DNA of 59,214 bases from Allobosea sp. BH3 (GTDB taxonomy: Bacteria > Pseudomonadota > Alphaproteobacteria > Rhizobiales > Beijerinckiaceae), in contig NZ_JAIMCA010000009.1 of assembly GCF_025499465.1 (NCBI RefSeq), positions 1 to 59,214 of the forward strand, in the 5' to 3' direction. This document shows, piece by piece, positions 9,301 to 16,916 of this stretch (the stretch's first letter is position 1; each line of letters starts with the position of its first letter). The notes beneath the pieces were generated by a model. It was given only the letters and a program-made list of their open reading frames with translations, was not told the origin of the DNA and made no database searches. The position numbers and the translations under genes are program-made.

Positions 9301-11206
9301 GCTCGATATCGATCGTGCCGCCGTCGGCGCGCTCCAGCGTCATGTCGTGCAGCCAGACGCGGATGCTCTCGCCGCCCTCGGTGCCGCTGCCCTGCGGCAG
9401 CACGTTGTAGGTCCGCTCGTTGATGACGCGGAAGCCCATGTTCTCAAGCACGGGCACGCGGGCCGAGAGCGAGATCGGGCTGCTGCGCGAGAACACCTTG
9501 AGGTTAGCGCGCGTGGCGTCGTCGCCCTCGCGACGATAGAGGTTGACCGCGCGGGCCCGCTCGGGCGTGAGCTGCTGCAGCAGGTCGATGTCGACCAGCG
9601 CCTCGGCGGGGGAGAAGCGGTCGCGATAGGCGGCGCCGAAGGCGGTGGCGTAGCGCTCGGCCAGCGCCCGGGCGGCGGGACCGGCCCGTTGCTCGTCGAG
9701 CACGTCCTTCAGCCCGTCGCTCCAGGTGCGGATGATGGCGCCGATGCCGGATTCGAGCGTGGCGCGGTCGATCTTCGGCGTTTTCCCGTCATCGCGGCCG
9801 ATGATGTAGTGGGTGCGTGAGAGCGGCCCTTCCGGATAGGCCGGGTAGGCGGCGGAGAGGCGGCCCTTGTAGATCCGCGCCAGGAACTCGCCGACGCGCT
9901 GGCGGACGGTGGTGTCGTAGCGGTCCTTGGGGATGAAGACGAGGATCGAGACGAAACGGTCGAATTCGTCGACGCGGGCGAGCGCCCGCACGCGTGGCCG
10001 CTCGGTGAGCTGCAGCACGTCGAGGGCGAAATGCTCCAGCGTCGGCACGTCGATCTGGAAGAGCTCGTCGCGCGGATAGGCGTCGAGCACGTTCATCAGC
10101 GCGCGGCCGGAATAGCTCGCCGGGTCGAAGCCGATGCTGCGGGTGACGCGGGCGACCTTGAGCCTGAGATAGGGAATCGCCTGGGCGCTGCCGGTATAGG
10201 CGTTGGAGGTGAGGAGACCGACGATGCGCAACTCGCCATCGAGCCGCCCCTCGGGGGTGAACAGCTTCACGCCGACATAATCGAGATGGACGCGCCGGTG
10301 GACGCGGCTCTTGACGTTGGCCTTGGTGATGATGAGCGCCTGGGGCTTGGCCAGGAAGGCGCGGATCTCGGGCGTGATCGCGACCAGCTCGTGGCCGCGG
10401 CGCAGCACCTTGACGGCGGGATCGCGCAGGATGCCGAGGCCCGAGCCTTCGATCGGGTCCGCGGCGACATCGCCGCCGGGGAAGCGGTAGGCGCGGATGC
10501 CGAGCAGCGTGAAATTGTCGCCGGCGATCCATTCGAGGAACTGCAATGCCTCGGCGATCTCGTCCTCCGGCAGCGGCGGGGGATTGGCGCGATAGGCCTG
10601 GATCACCTCGGTGATGCGGCCGCGCATGGCGGCCCAGTCGTCGACGGCCAGCCCGACATCGGCATAGACGCGGTCCAGCGCGGCGCGCAGGCGCTCGCGA
10701 GCCTCGGGCGTGTCGATGCGGTCGATATGGATGTGCAGCAGGCTCTCGCGTCGCGTGCCTTCAGGGGCGCGCCCGGCCGCCTCTCCGGCCAGCGAGAGGA
10801 ACTTGCCTTCGGCATCGCGCGCCACGGCCAGGATCGGATGGGCGACAAGGCGCGGTTCGTGGCCCTGCTCCTGCAACTCGGCCAAGGTCGAATCGAGCAG
10901 GAAGGGCTTGTTGTCGTTGATCACCTCGAGAATCGTGATCTGGCGTCGGCGCTCGCCCTCGCCGAACTCGTCATCGCGGAAACGCAGATTGATCGTTTCG
11001 GGCTTTCGGGATTCCGTCAGGTGCTCATAGGCAGCGGCAGCGGCCCGTGCCAGGAGTTCCGGCGGCAGCGCATCGAGGTCCTCGGCGACGGAACGGCCGT
11101 AGAGCAAAGCGGGGAATTCCGCCGGCATGGTGCTCTTGAGCCCCGCGGCCGCGGATCCGATTGCGGCAATGGACCCCGCAGTCGCGTTGGTCACCCGTTT
11201 GCCCAT
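6359..11206 (-). CDS. large NAD-specific glutamate dehydrogenase (L-GDH type)
   Basis: A 1,615-residue enzyme converting L-glutamate to 2-oxoglutarate and ammonia with NAD, cytoplasmic. The family (about 180 kDa) has a long regulatory N-terminal region and a C-terminal extension around the catalytic core. The core is seen around residues 790-860: VHMRFGKVARGGLRWSDR, then AVIVPVGAKGGFFPKQLP with the glycine/lysine-rich glutamate site, and later GYDHKGMGITARGAWEAVK and GDMSGDVFGNGMLLS. The start chosen is the ATG at 11206 (MGKRVTNATAG), preceded by GGGGGA at seven bases. A longer reading to 11287 lacks such a site and overlaps the region upstream of the divergent AhpD-like gene. Such enzymes feed carbon from amino acids into the TCA cycle. 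Confidence 0.95.
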   Translation of the reverse strand: MGKRVTNATAGSIAAIGSAAAGLKSTMPAEFPALLYGRSVAEDLDALPPELLARAAAAAYEHLTESRKPETINLRFRDDEFGEGERRRQITILEVINDNKPFLLDSTLAELQEQGHEPRLVAHPILAVARDAEGKFLSLAGEAAGRAPEGTRRESLLHIHIDRIDTPEARERLRAALDRVYADVGLAVDDWAAMRGRITEVIQAYRANPPPLPEDEIAEALQFLEWIAGDNFTLLGIRAYRFPGGDVAADPIEGSGLGILRDPAVKVLRRGHELVAITPEIRAFLAKPQALIITKANVKSRVHRRVHLDYVGVKLFTPEGRLDGELRIVGLLTSNAYTGSAQAIPYLRLKVARVTRSIGFDPASYSGRALMNVLDAYPRDELFQIDVPTLEHFALDVLQLTERPRVRALARVDEFDRFVSILVFIPKDRYDTTVRQRVGEFLARIYKGRLSAAYPAYPEGPLSRTHYIIGRDDGKTPKIDRATLESGIGAIIRTWSDGLKDVLDEQRAGPAARALAERYATAFGAAYRDRFSPAEALVDIDLLQQLTPERARAVNLYRREGDDATRANLKVFSRSSPISLSARVPVLENMGFRVINERTYNVLPQGSGTEGGESIRVWLHDMTLERADGGTIDIERLDPTIEAALMAQFRGLAESDRFDQLVLSAGLAWREAALLRALGRYLRQAGAPYAQSYIADALTRHSEIASALVGYFFARFDPRIPTGEREQRTAQKREEIEQALDAVTSLDEDRILRRLVNLVDAALRTNFFQTAPDGHPRQTITFKFESGKVDGLPLPRPLYEIFVYSPRVEGVHMRFGKVARGGLRWSDRPQDFRTEVLGLVKAQQVKNAVIVPVGAKGGFFPKQLPPASDRAAWLAEGTESYRIFVRNLLELTDNLDGETVIPPADTVRHDGDDPYLVVAADKGTATFSDTANAISLEKHHWLGDAFASGGSQGYDHKGMGITARGAWEAVKRHFREIDVDIQSTPFTVAGVGDMSGDVFGNGMLLSPAIKLVAAFDHRDIFLDPDPDPAASLAERQRLFKLPRSSWADYDKTLISKGGGVFSRQAKSIPLSAELRTLLDIDRKEVSPPELMTAILKARVDLLWFGGIGTYIRASDETDAQVGDRANDAIRVAGAEIRALVIGEGANLGVTQRGRIEAARKGVRLNTDAIDNSAGVNTSDVEVNIKIALAGPVKDGRLTEDKRNALLASMTDEVGDLVLRNNYLQTLSLSLTEARGIAATPGLRFLMQTLEQDGRLDRSVEYLPSDALLVEREKRGEGLTRPELAVLLAYAKLSLHDALLESAMPDDPYLASELVRYFPKALRDAYPDGIASHKLRREIVATQLANAIVNRGGPALVPVLAALTRSDAPAIAAAYAIARDSFDLIALNGEIDALDAKIPGRTQLGLYAAAQELVTDRMGWFLRHGVAKPGTIEQTIARYAKGVAALASDLSELLPEAAAQARLARIAVLTAEGVPQTLAARIASLPALAEATDIVDIAEATKRNIDEVARIHFGIDAQFGLTNLKTAAAAVPATDDYERLARERAIETLDDAHSSLTREIAASAKAKGTLESWLSERGEETERTRTTVNAITSSGLTLPKLMVAAGMLADLPRKNP

Positions 11207-11317
11207 GTCGCATCCCCCATTTGTCCCTCCGCAGCGATGGCATAGGCTGCGCAGCCCTTCAACTTGCCTTGCCTGGAAAAGCGGCAAATCGACCGCGACC
11301 CAGCGAGAGGACGCACC

Positions 11318-11935
11318 ATGGCAACAAAGCGTGACAAACCCAAGTTCGGCGAGATTCCGGCGTCGCAGGATGCACCGCCCGTGGTGATGGCGCTGAATCT
11401 GCCTCCAGCGCCGCTGTCAGCGGAGAACGAGGCGTATTTCGAGAAGTGCCGGGAGAAGCTCGGCTTCGTGCCGAATGTGCTTCTCTCCTATGCTCATGAC
11501 GATGCGAAGCTCACCGTCTTCGCCGCCTTCTACAACGACCTGATGCTGGCGCCGTCCGGACTGTCGAAGCTGGAGCGGGAGATGATCGCCGTCGCGGTTT
11601 CGAGCGTGAACCGCTGCTATTACTGCCTCACGGCCCATGGCGCCGCGGTGCGTCAGCTCTCCGGCGATCCTGTGCTGGGTGAGCTGATGGCGATGAACTA
11701 TCGGGCGGCGGAGCTGTCGGCGCGCCACCGCGCCATGCTCGACTTCGCGGTCAAGCTGACCGAGACGCCGCATCTGGTCGAGGAGGCGGATCGGGAGGCC
11801 CTGCGCAAGGCCGGCTTCGGCGAGCGCGACATCTGGGACATCGGCGCGGTCGCGGCCTTCTTCAACATGTCGAACCGGATGGCCTCGGCGGTCGATATGA
11901 GGCCCAACGCCGAATATCACGGCCAGGCGCGCTGA
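11318..11935 (+). CDS. AhpD / carboxymuconolactone decarboxylase-like peroxidase-related protein
   Basis: A 205-residue all-alpha protein of the AhpD-like superfamily. The redox pair is visible in SVNRCYYCLTAHGAAVRQL (about residues 93-111): CxxC followed by the conserved histidine. The C-terminal half carries LSARHRAMLDFAVKLTETP and ERDIWDIGAVAAFFNMSNRMA, typical of the 'uncharacterised peroxidase-related enzyme' subgroup. A peroxide- or disulfide-reducing role is inferred from the family. The start ATG at 11318 has AGAGGA at good spacing; the same frame opens upstream without a ribosome site. It is divergent from the glutamate dehydrogenase gene, with 111 bases between start codons. Confidence 0.85.
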   Translation: MATKRDKPKFGEIPASQDAPPVVMALNLPPAPLSAENEAYFEKCREKLGFVPNVLLSYAHDDAKLTVFAAFYNDLMLAPSGLSKLEREMIAVAVSSVNRCYYCLTAHGAAVRQLSGDPVLGELMAMNYRAAELSARHRAMLDFAVKLTETPHLVEEADREALRKAGFGERDIWDIGAVAAFFNMSNRMASAVDMRPNAEYHGQAR

Positions 11936-11954
11936 GGCGGGAAAGGCATCCCGC

Positions 11955-11983
11955 AAAAGAAAACGGCCGGCGTAACGCCAGCC
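11955..11983 (-). terminator. rho-independent terminator of the candidate minus-strand RNA
   Basis: On the minus strand GGCTGGCG-TTA-CGCCGGCC forms an eight-pair stem followed at once by GTTTTCTTTT. One pair in the stem is G-U on this strand and would be a C-A mismatch on the other, and only the minus strand gives the T run. No minus-strand protein gene ends nearby, so it needs an RNA gene to explain it. Confidence 0.75.
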
Positions 11984-12110
11984 GCTAGTTGGCCTCGATG
12001 TTGAAGGCCCGGCTCCGCCGGAACTCCGGGGGGCTGGGGGGCTGACAAACCGGAGCTCAGCAAAGCCGGGCCGTCGAGGCAACGAGGGGAGTTGAACCGC
12101 GCAACTTGGC
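11955..12110 (-). ncRNA. candidate structured small RNA, about 155 nt, unknown family
   Basis: The 331-base gap between the AhpD-like gene and DUF2794 holds a long rod. Minus-strand pairings are 12074-12083 with 11987-11998, 12064-12072 with 12006-12014 (nine GC-rich pairs), and 12050-12058 with 12021-12029, around a C-rich loop. A small hairpin (AGTTG...CAACT, 12090-12106) sits near the proposed 5' end, and a T-tailed terminator closes the 3' end. Two mismatches seen on the plus strand become G-U pairs on the minus strand, which fixes the strand. The 5' end is a guess. The rod shape and size recall 6S RNA, but I recognise no family sequence. No tmRNA tag or SRP motif was found. Confidence 0.55.
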
Positions 12111-12266
12111 GCTCGCTTGGCGCGTTCGCGGCGAAAATGCGGCATTTCGAATGGGACCTTGCACCGGGTTCCACCGGGTCCGCGCGGCAATCGATCTCTT
12201 GCCAGCGCAGGAGTGCAGGCGCATCATTGCCAGAGCGAACAGGAGAGGCCCTGCCAGGGAGGCGCC

Positions 12267-12635
12267 ATGAGCGAAAGCGAAACGCCGCAATCGCAGCAGG
12301 CCGGCGCGGTGGTCCATTTCCCGGCGCCGGCTCGGCCGACAACCGTGACCTTCGACCGGCGCGAGCTCAGCGAGCTGCTCAATCTCTATGGCCGCATGGT
12401 CGCGGCGGGCGAATGGCGCGACTACGCCATCGATTTTCTCAAGGACAAGGCGCAGTTCTCGGTGTTCCGACGCTCCTCCGAGATGCCGCTTTACCGCATC
12501 GTCAAGGATCCCGCGCTCGCGCGCCGGCAGGGCGCCTATTCGGTGGTCGCGGCGACGGGGCTCATCCTGAAGCGCGGCTCCGAGCTTTCCCGTGTGCTCA
12601 AGGTGCTCGACAAGCAGTTGAGCGTCGTCAGTTAA
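12267..12635 (+). CDS. DUF2794 domain protein
   Basis: A 122-residue protein of unknown function found widely in Alphaproteobacteria. After a short low-complexity head (MSESETPQSQQAGAVV) the conserved block is TVTFDRRELSELLNLYGRMV, GEWRDYAIDFLKDKAQFSVF and MPLYRIVKDPALARRQGAYS, with a helical tail SRVLKVLDKQLSVV. It looks like a compact soluble domain with no signal or membrane segment. The start at 12267 has GGGAGG close by; the frame extends upstream into the structured RNA region without reason to use it. A GC hairpin (CGCCCCC / GGGGGCG) lies about 20 bases past the stop and may end the transcript. Confidence 0.85.
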   Translation: MSESETPQSQQAGAVVHFPAPARPTTVTFDRRELSELLNLYGRMVAAGEWRDYAIDFLKDKAQFSVFRRSSEMPLYRIVKDPALARRQGAYSVVAATGLILKRGSELSRVLKVLDKQLSVVS

Positions 12636-12671
12636 GGGCTTGATTTCTCATCTGTATCGCCCCCTTCGCCT

Positions 12672-13208
12672 TCAAAAGGACGGGGGCGTCGACGCGCCTT
12701 CGCCCAGCTCCTTCTGCATCAGCATCTGGTCGAGCCAGCGGCCGTGCTTGAAGCCGACCTTCTCGGCGATGCCGATCAGCCGGAAGCCCGCCTTCTCATG
12801 CAGCCGCCGCGAGCCGACTGACGCGCCGGTGCCATCGCCGATTACCGCGATCATCTGGCGGAAGCCGCGTTCCGTGCAGGCGCTCATCAGCGCTTCCAGC
12901 AACAGGCCGCCGACGCCGAGGCCCTGGGCTGCGGGGGCGATGTAGATCGAGTTCTCGACCGTGGTGCGATAGGCCGGGCGCGGCCGGTAGGCGCCGGCAT
13001 AGGCATAGCCCAGCACCTCCCCGTTCCTGTCGGCGGCGAGATAGGGATAGCTGCCCGCTAGAATTGCCTCGTAGCGCCGCAGCATCTCGGCCTCTCCCGG
13101 CGGCTCGAGCTCCCAGGAGGCCGTGCCGTGGAGCACGGCATGGGCATAAATGCCGGCGATGGCGGGAATGTCCGCAGGGGTGGCAGGGCGAATCGTGGGC
13201 GTGGTCAT
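12672..13208 (-). CDS. GNAT acetyltransferase, phosphinothricin/methionine sulfoximine type
   Basis: A 178-residue single-domain GNAT enzyme that moves an acetyl group from acetyl-CoA to an amine. Features are the N-terminal IRPATPADIPAIAGIYAHAV with HGTASWELEPP, which is typical of the Pat/MnaT/YwnH branch, YAYAGAYRPRPAYRTTVENSIY, the acetyl-CoA loop APAAQGLGVGGLLLEAL, and GFRLIGIAEKVGFKHGRW at the end. Members act on phosphinothricin or methionine sulfoximine and sulfone. The real substrate is unknown. Start ATG at 13208 (MTTPTIRPAT); a possible longer start at 13271 would overlap the terminator of the neighbouring gene. Confidence 0.85.
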   Translation of the reverse strand: MTTPTIRPATPADIPAIAGIYAHAVLHGTASWELEPPGEAEMLRRYEAILAGSYPYLAADRNGEVLGYAYAGAYRPRPAYRTTVENSIYIAPAAQGLGVGGLLLEALMSACTERGFRQMIAVIGDGTGASVGSRRLHEKAGFRLIGIAEKVGFKHGRWLDQMLMQKELGEGASTPPSF

Positions 13209-13269
13209 GGCCCGATCTTGAGCAATGCCCATGCCAAGGAGAAGCCGTGCCGACGGCACCCGGCCAAAC

Positions 13270-13297
13270 AAAAAGCCCCGGCCGCGAGGCCGGGGCT
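13270..13297 (-). terminator. rho-independent terminator after the Bax-inhibitor-1 gene
   Basis: On the minus strand AGCCCCGGCC-TCGC-GGCCGGGGCT is a perfect ten-pair stem, followed by TTTTTG. It sits 35 bases past the stop of the gene ending at 13333 and upstream of the acetyltransferase start. Confidence 0.85.
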
Positions 13298-13332
13298 GAC
13301 GCTGCCCGCTTTAGCGGGAAGCCTGGCGATGC

Positions 13333-14109
13333 TCACTCCTGGCGATTGCCGAAGAGCGAAAGCAGCATCTGGAACATGTTGACGAAGTTCAGGTAGAGCG
13401 ACAGCGCGCCGTTCACCGAGAGCTTCGCCGCCGACTCGGCGTCGAGGTCGGAATAGAGATACATCTCCTTCAGGCGCTGCGTATCCCAGGCGGTCAGGCC
13501 GGCGAAGACGAGCACGCCGATGACCGAGATCGCGAAGCCGAGCGCGCTCGAAGCCAGGAAGATGTTGACCAGCGAGGCGATCACCAGGCCGATCAGGCCC
13601 ATGATCAGGAACGAGCCCATGCCCGACAGGGACTTCTTCGTGGTGTAGCCGAAGAGGCTCAGGCCGCCGAAGGCCGCAGCCGTGATGAAGAAGACGCGCC
13701 CGATCGACTCGCTGGTGTAGACGAGGAAGATCGACGCCATCGACACGCCCATCACCGCAGCGAAGGCGAAGAACATGCTGCGCGCAGCCGAGGAGCTCAT
13801 GCTCTCGGCCTTGAACGAGAAGAAGAAGATGAAGGCGAGCGGAGCCAGCATCACCACCCACTTCAGCGGGCTGGCGAAGAGCGCGACGCCAAGCGGCGTC
13901 AGGCCGGCGACCTTGCCGGTCGGCGTGTAGCCGGCAATGGCGAACATCGAGATGCCGATGGCGAACAGGCCGGTGATGGCCAGGCCGATCGACATGTTGT
14001 TGTAGACGCCGAGCATGAACGAGCGCAGGCCCTGATCCATCTCGACGGCGCTGGTCTGCTGTGCGCGGCCGGCACCCCAGACTGGAGCATTGCGGTCGAA
14101 GTTGCTCAT
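13333..14109 (-). CDS. Bax inhibitor-1 / YccA family membrane protein
   Basis: A 258-residue inner-membrane protein with seven hydrophobic segments (for example MSIGLAITGLFAIGISMFAIAG and WVVMLAPLAFIFFFSF). The BI-1/TMBIM family C-terminus is seen in GLTAWDTQRLKEMY and LYLNFVNMFQMLLSLFGNR, including the conserved Asp. Bacterial members include YccA, which interacts with FtsH in E. coli, and pH-sensitive calcium leak proteins; the role here is not known. The start chosen, ATG 14109 (MSNFDRNAPVWGAG), has AGGGGA upstream at somewhat long spacing. It is a single gene with its own promoter candidate and a strong terminator. Confidence 0.9.
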   Translation of the reverse strand: MSNFDRNAPVWGAGRAQQTSAVEMDQGLRSFMLGVYNNMSIGLAITGLFAIGISMFAIAGYTPTGKVAGLTPLGVALFASPLKWVVMLAPLAFIFFFSFKAESMSSSAARSMFFAFAAVMGVSMASIFLVYTSESIGRVFFITAAAFGGLSLFGYTTKKSLSGMGSFLIMGLIGLVIASLVNIFLASSALGFAISVIGVLVFAGLTAWDTQRLKEMYLYSDLDAESAAKLSVNGALSLYLNFVNMFQMLLSLFGNRQE

Positions 14110-14195
14110 TAAGAGAGTTTCCCCTGACGTAGTTTCGGACGACGGAGGGCGCGCGAGCGCCAGCCGTCCTCGCGCTTGGTCAGCGCGATGAGGGG

Positions 14196-14224
14196 AATAT
14201 GAGGGGCTTTTCCGGTTCTTACAA
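14196..14224 (-). promoter_or_regulatory. possible sigma70 promoter of the Bax-inhibitor-1 gene
   Basis: On the minus strand TTGTAA and CATATT are separated by 17 bases, about 85 bases upstream of the start codon. The -10 is weak, and this is judged by eye only. The rest of the 219-base gap holds a GC hairpin (CCCCGCC/GGCGGGG near 14226-14247). Confidence 0.35.
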
Positions 14225-14328
14225 GACCCCGCCATGGTTAAGGCGGGGCGGGTCATAGAAGTTCGACGCCAGTCCTATGCAAAGTGACAGGACTTTAATG
14301 TCTTTCTTATGCCTCTCTCAGATAGTCA

Positions 14329-16914
14329 TCATAAATTCCTGAGATGAGAAGCCGGCGCTTTCGCCAGTATTTTTATCGTCCCCACGAGCCCGAACAGGAC
14401 GGTAACACCGACAGCAGCAGTCGCGGCCAGTAGTGCGCCGGTCGGATCACTGACGAAATCGATGCGCATCACTTGGGTGACGATGCCCCAGCCCGCCGCA
14501 CTACCCGCGACAACCCCGAACAGGGCTGCGACGAGGCCGATGGCCGCGTATTCAAGGGCGTACGACGAAAGTATGAAGCGGCGGGTCGCGCCGAGCGTCT
14601 TCAGGATCATCGCGTCATAGAGCCGCGCCCTCTGGCCGGCGGCGAGCGCGCCGCCCAGCACGAGCAGGCTCGCGGCGATGGCGAGGCCCGAGGCGCCGCG
14701 GATCGCCATGGCGAGCTGGGCGACGATGGTGTTGACCGCCTCGAGCGCGTCCTTGACCCGCACCGCCGTGACGGCCGGGAAGTCGAGCGCGAGCCGGCGC
14801 ATCAGCGCGGCATCGGTCACGCCCTTGCCGTCCGGGCTGGTCGAGACGGTGGCGAGATTGGTGTGCGGCGCGCCGGCGAAGGTGTTCGGCGAGAACACCA
14901 TGACGAAGTTGATGCCGAAGGAGCGCCAGTCGACCGTGCGCAGATTGGCGACGCGGGCGGTGATGCTGCGGCCGAGCACGTTGACGGTGAGCCGGTCGCC
15001 GATCTTGAGCCCGATGCCGGCGGCATTCTGCGCGTCGAAGGAGACCAGCGGCTCGCCGCGATAATCGGCCGGCCACCATTCGCCGGCCGCGAGCCGGGAG
15101 CCCTCCGGCAGGGCGGCGGCATAAGTAATGCCGCGGTCGCCATCGAGCACCCAGGCGGATTGCTCGCTGGCCTTGATGTCCTCGGCGCGGGTTTCGTTCA
15201 CCGAGAGAATACGCCCGCGCATCATCGGGACGCGCTCGAGCTTGGCGCCGGGGCGCTGCTCGGCGAGGAAGGCGTCGAAGCGATCAGCATCGCGGCTCGG
15301 CACGTCGAGGAAGAAGAAGCTCGGTGCCTTGTCCGGCAGCGCGCCGGTGAGCTGCCGCGTCAGGCTGGCGTCGATGAAGGAGAGGGCAGAGAGCAGGGCT
15401 ACGCCCAGACCCAGCGAGAGCACGAGTGAGGGCGTCAGCGCGCCGGGCCGGTGGCTGTTGGCCAGCGCCATGCGCAGCGAAGGACGGTTCGGGCGGGGCA
15501 GGCGCCGGGCCAGCGCCATCAGGCCGGTGGAGACGGCGCGCAGCAGCAGGAAGACGCCGAACATCACGCCGATATAGATCAGCGCGATGCGCCGATCATA
15601 GGCGAAGGCGAAGGCGACGCCGACGAGCCCTGCCAGCGCGGCCCCGCAAAGCGCGAGATAGATCCAGCGAGGACGGCGGGAATTCGGCTCCACCTGGTCG
15701 CGGAACAGGGCCGAGACCGGAATGTCGTGCGCCCGGCCGAGCGGGATGATGGCGAAAACCAGTGCGGTCAGGAGCCCGTAGAGCGCCGCGACCGCGAGCT
15801 CGCCCGGCGCCAGCGTCGGCTCGAAGGGCACGGGCAGGATGCTCTGGACGACCGCGCCGAGGCCGAAGGGGGCCGCGGCGCCGAGGATGAGGCCGATCGT
15901 GGTGCCGACCGCGGCGACGAGCATCACCTCGGTCAGGTGGATCGCGACGACACGTCCTCCGGAGGCGCCGACCGCCTTCATGGTGGCGAAATCGAGCTTC
16001 TTGGCCTCGACGAAGCGACGCACCGCATTGGCGACGCCGACGCCGCCGACGAGAAGCGCGGTCAGGCCGACCAGGGTCAGGAACTGGGTGAAGCGCTCGA
16101 GATTGCGCTGGAAGCTCGGCGCGGCATTGGCCCGGGAGCGGATTTCCCAGCCGGCATCGCGCTGTTCGCGGCCCGCATCGGCGATCAGCCTGTCGAGATC
16201 GGCGTCGGTGGTCGCGGTCTGGGGCAATTGGACGCGGTAGGTCCAGCGAATCAGGCTGCCCGGCTGGAGCAGGCCGGTCGCGCGCAGCGCCTCCTGCGAG
16301 ATGAGGAGGCGCGGGCCGAAGCCGACGCCGGCGGCGATCTTGTCGGGTTCGGAGACGAGATGGGCGCGAAGCTGGAGCGTTGCGTCGCCGAGCCGGATGG
16401 TGTCACCGGGCTTGAGGTCGAGCCGGCCGAAGAGGACAGGGTCGGCGGTCGCGCCGAAAATGTCGCCGCGCTGTTCCAGCAAGCCGGGCAGCGGCTGCTG
16501 CGGATCTGTCTCGACGCTGCCGATCCCCGGATAGGCGGAATCGACGGCCTTGATCTCGACGAGGGCAGCGCCCTTGTCGCCGGCATTGGCCATGCCGCGC
16601 ATGCCGGCGATGCTGGAGACGGTGCCGCGCGCCGTCAGGAAGGCGAGTTCCTGCGGCGTGGCCTCGCGATGGATCAGGCTGAAGGCGGTGTCACCGCCGA
16701 GGATGCGCCGGCCTTCGCGGGCCAGCCCCTCTGTCAGACCCCGCGAGGCGGAGGCGACAGCCGCGATGGTCATGACGCCGAGCGCGAGACAGGCGATGAA
16801 GACGCCGAAGCCGCTCAGGCCTCCGCGCAGGTCACGGATGGCAAGTCGGAAGGCGAGGCCGATGCCGAACGAGCGTGAGGGCGGGTTTGCGGGCGGCTTG
16901 ACGGGAGCATGCAT
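14329..16914 (-). CDS. ABC transporter permease, FtsX/YbbP family
   Basis: An 861-residue membrane protein with the long FtsX/MacB-type layout. One helix near residues 37-58 (GFGVFIACLALGVMTIAAVASA) leads into a large periplasmic region, followed by clusters of helices (for example LTLVGLTALLVGGVGVANAV and VMLVAAVGTTIGLILGAAAPFG) and a second periplasmic region before the last three helices. DFATMKAVGASGGRVVAIHL and LYDAMILKTLGATRRFILSSY are the two repeated coupling motifs of this family. It forms an exporter with the ATPase gene just upstream (two bases between stop and start) and faces a TesA-like esterase, the same arrangement as ybbP-ybbA and tesA in E. coli. Substrate unknown; lipids or acyl compounds are inferred from the esterase neighbour. 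Confidence 0.9.
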   Translation of the reverse strand: MHAPVKPPANPPSRSFGIGLAFRLAIRDLRGGLSGFGVFIACLALGVMTIAAVASASRGLTEGLAREGRRILGGDTAFSLIHREATPQELAFLTARGTVSSIAGMRGMANAGDKGAALVEIKAVDSAYPGIGSVETDPQQPLPGLLEQRGDIFGATADPVLFGRLDLKPGDTIRLGDATLQLRAHLVSEPDKIAAGVGFGPRLLISQEALRATGLLQPGSLIRWTYRVQLPQTATTDADLDRLIADAGREQRDAGWEIRSRANAAPSFQRNLERFTQFLTLVGLTALLVGGVGVANAVRRFVEAKKLDFATMKAVGASGGRVVAIHLTEVMLVAAVGTTIGLILGAAAPFGLGAVVQSILPVPFEPTLAPGELAVAALYGLLTALVFAIIPLGRAHDIPVSALFRDQVEPNSRRPRWIYLALCGAALAGLVGVAFAFAYDRRIALIYIGVMFGVFLLLRAVSTGLMALARRLPRPNRPSLRMALANSHRPGALTPSLVLSLGLGVALLSALSFIDASLTRQLTGALPDKAPSFFFLDVPSRDADRFDAFLAEQRPGAKLERVPMMRGRILSVNETRAEDIKASEQSAWVLDGDRGITYAAALPEGSRLAAGEWWPADYRGEPLVSFDAQNAAGIGLKIGDRLTVNVLGRSITARVANLRTVDWRSFGINFVMVFSPNTFAGAPHTNLATVSTSPDGKGVTDAALMRRLALDFPAVTAVRVKDALEAVNTIVAQLAMAIRGASGLAIAASLLVLGGALAAGQRARLYDAMILKTLGATRRFILSSYALEYAAIGLVAALFGVVAGSAAGWGIVTQVMRIDFVSDPTGALLAATAAVGVTVLFGLVGTIKILAKAPASHLRNL

Positions 16915-16916
16915 CG

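Noticed and set aside
7211..9820. 869-codon open frame on the plus strand opposite the glutamate dehydrogenase gene
   Set aside because: It is exactly antisense to a well-conserved gene, is rich in Gly/Ala/Asp/Arg/His typical of GC-rich shadow frames, and has no recognisable domain.
11955..12110. tmRNA or SRP RNA in the structured gap
   Set aside because: No proteolysis tag, no paired tRNA-like ends with CCA and no SRP loop motif could be found on either strand.
11917..12342. Possible minus-strand protein of 141 codons covering the structured RNA region
   Set aside because: No ribosome site or domain, and the base pairing explains the region better than a coding sequence.
15451..16878. 475-codon open frame opposite the FtsX-like permease, and another at 14473-15429
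   Set aside because: The permease frame carries membrane helices and family motifs; these antisense frames do not.
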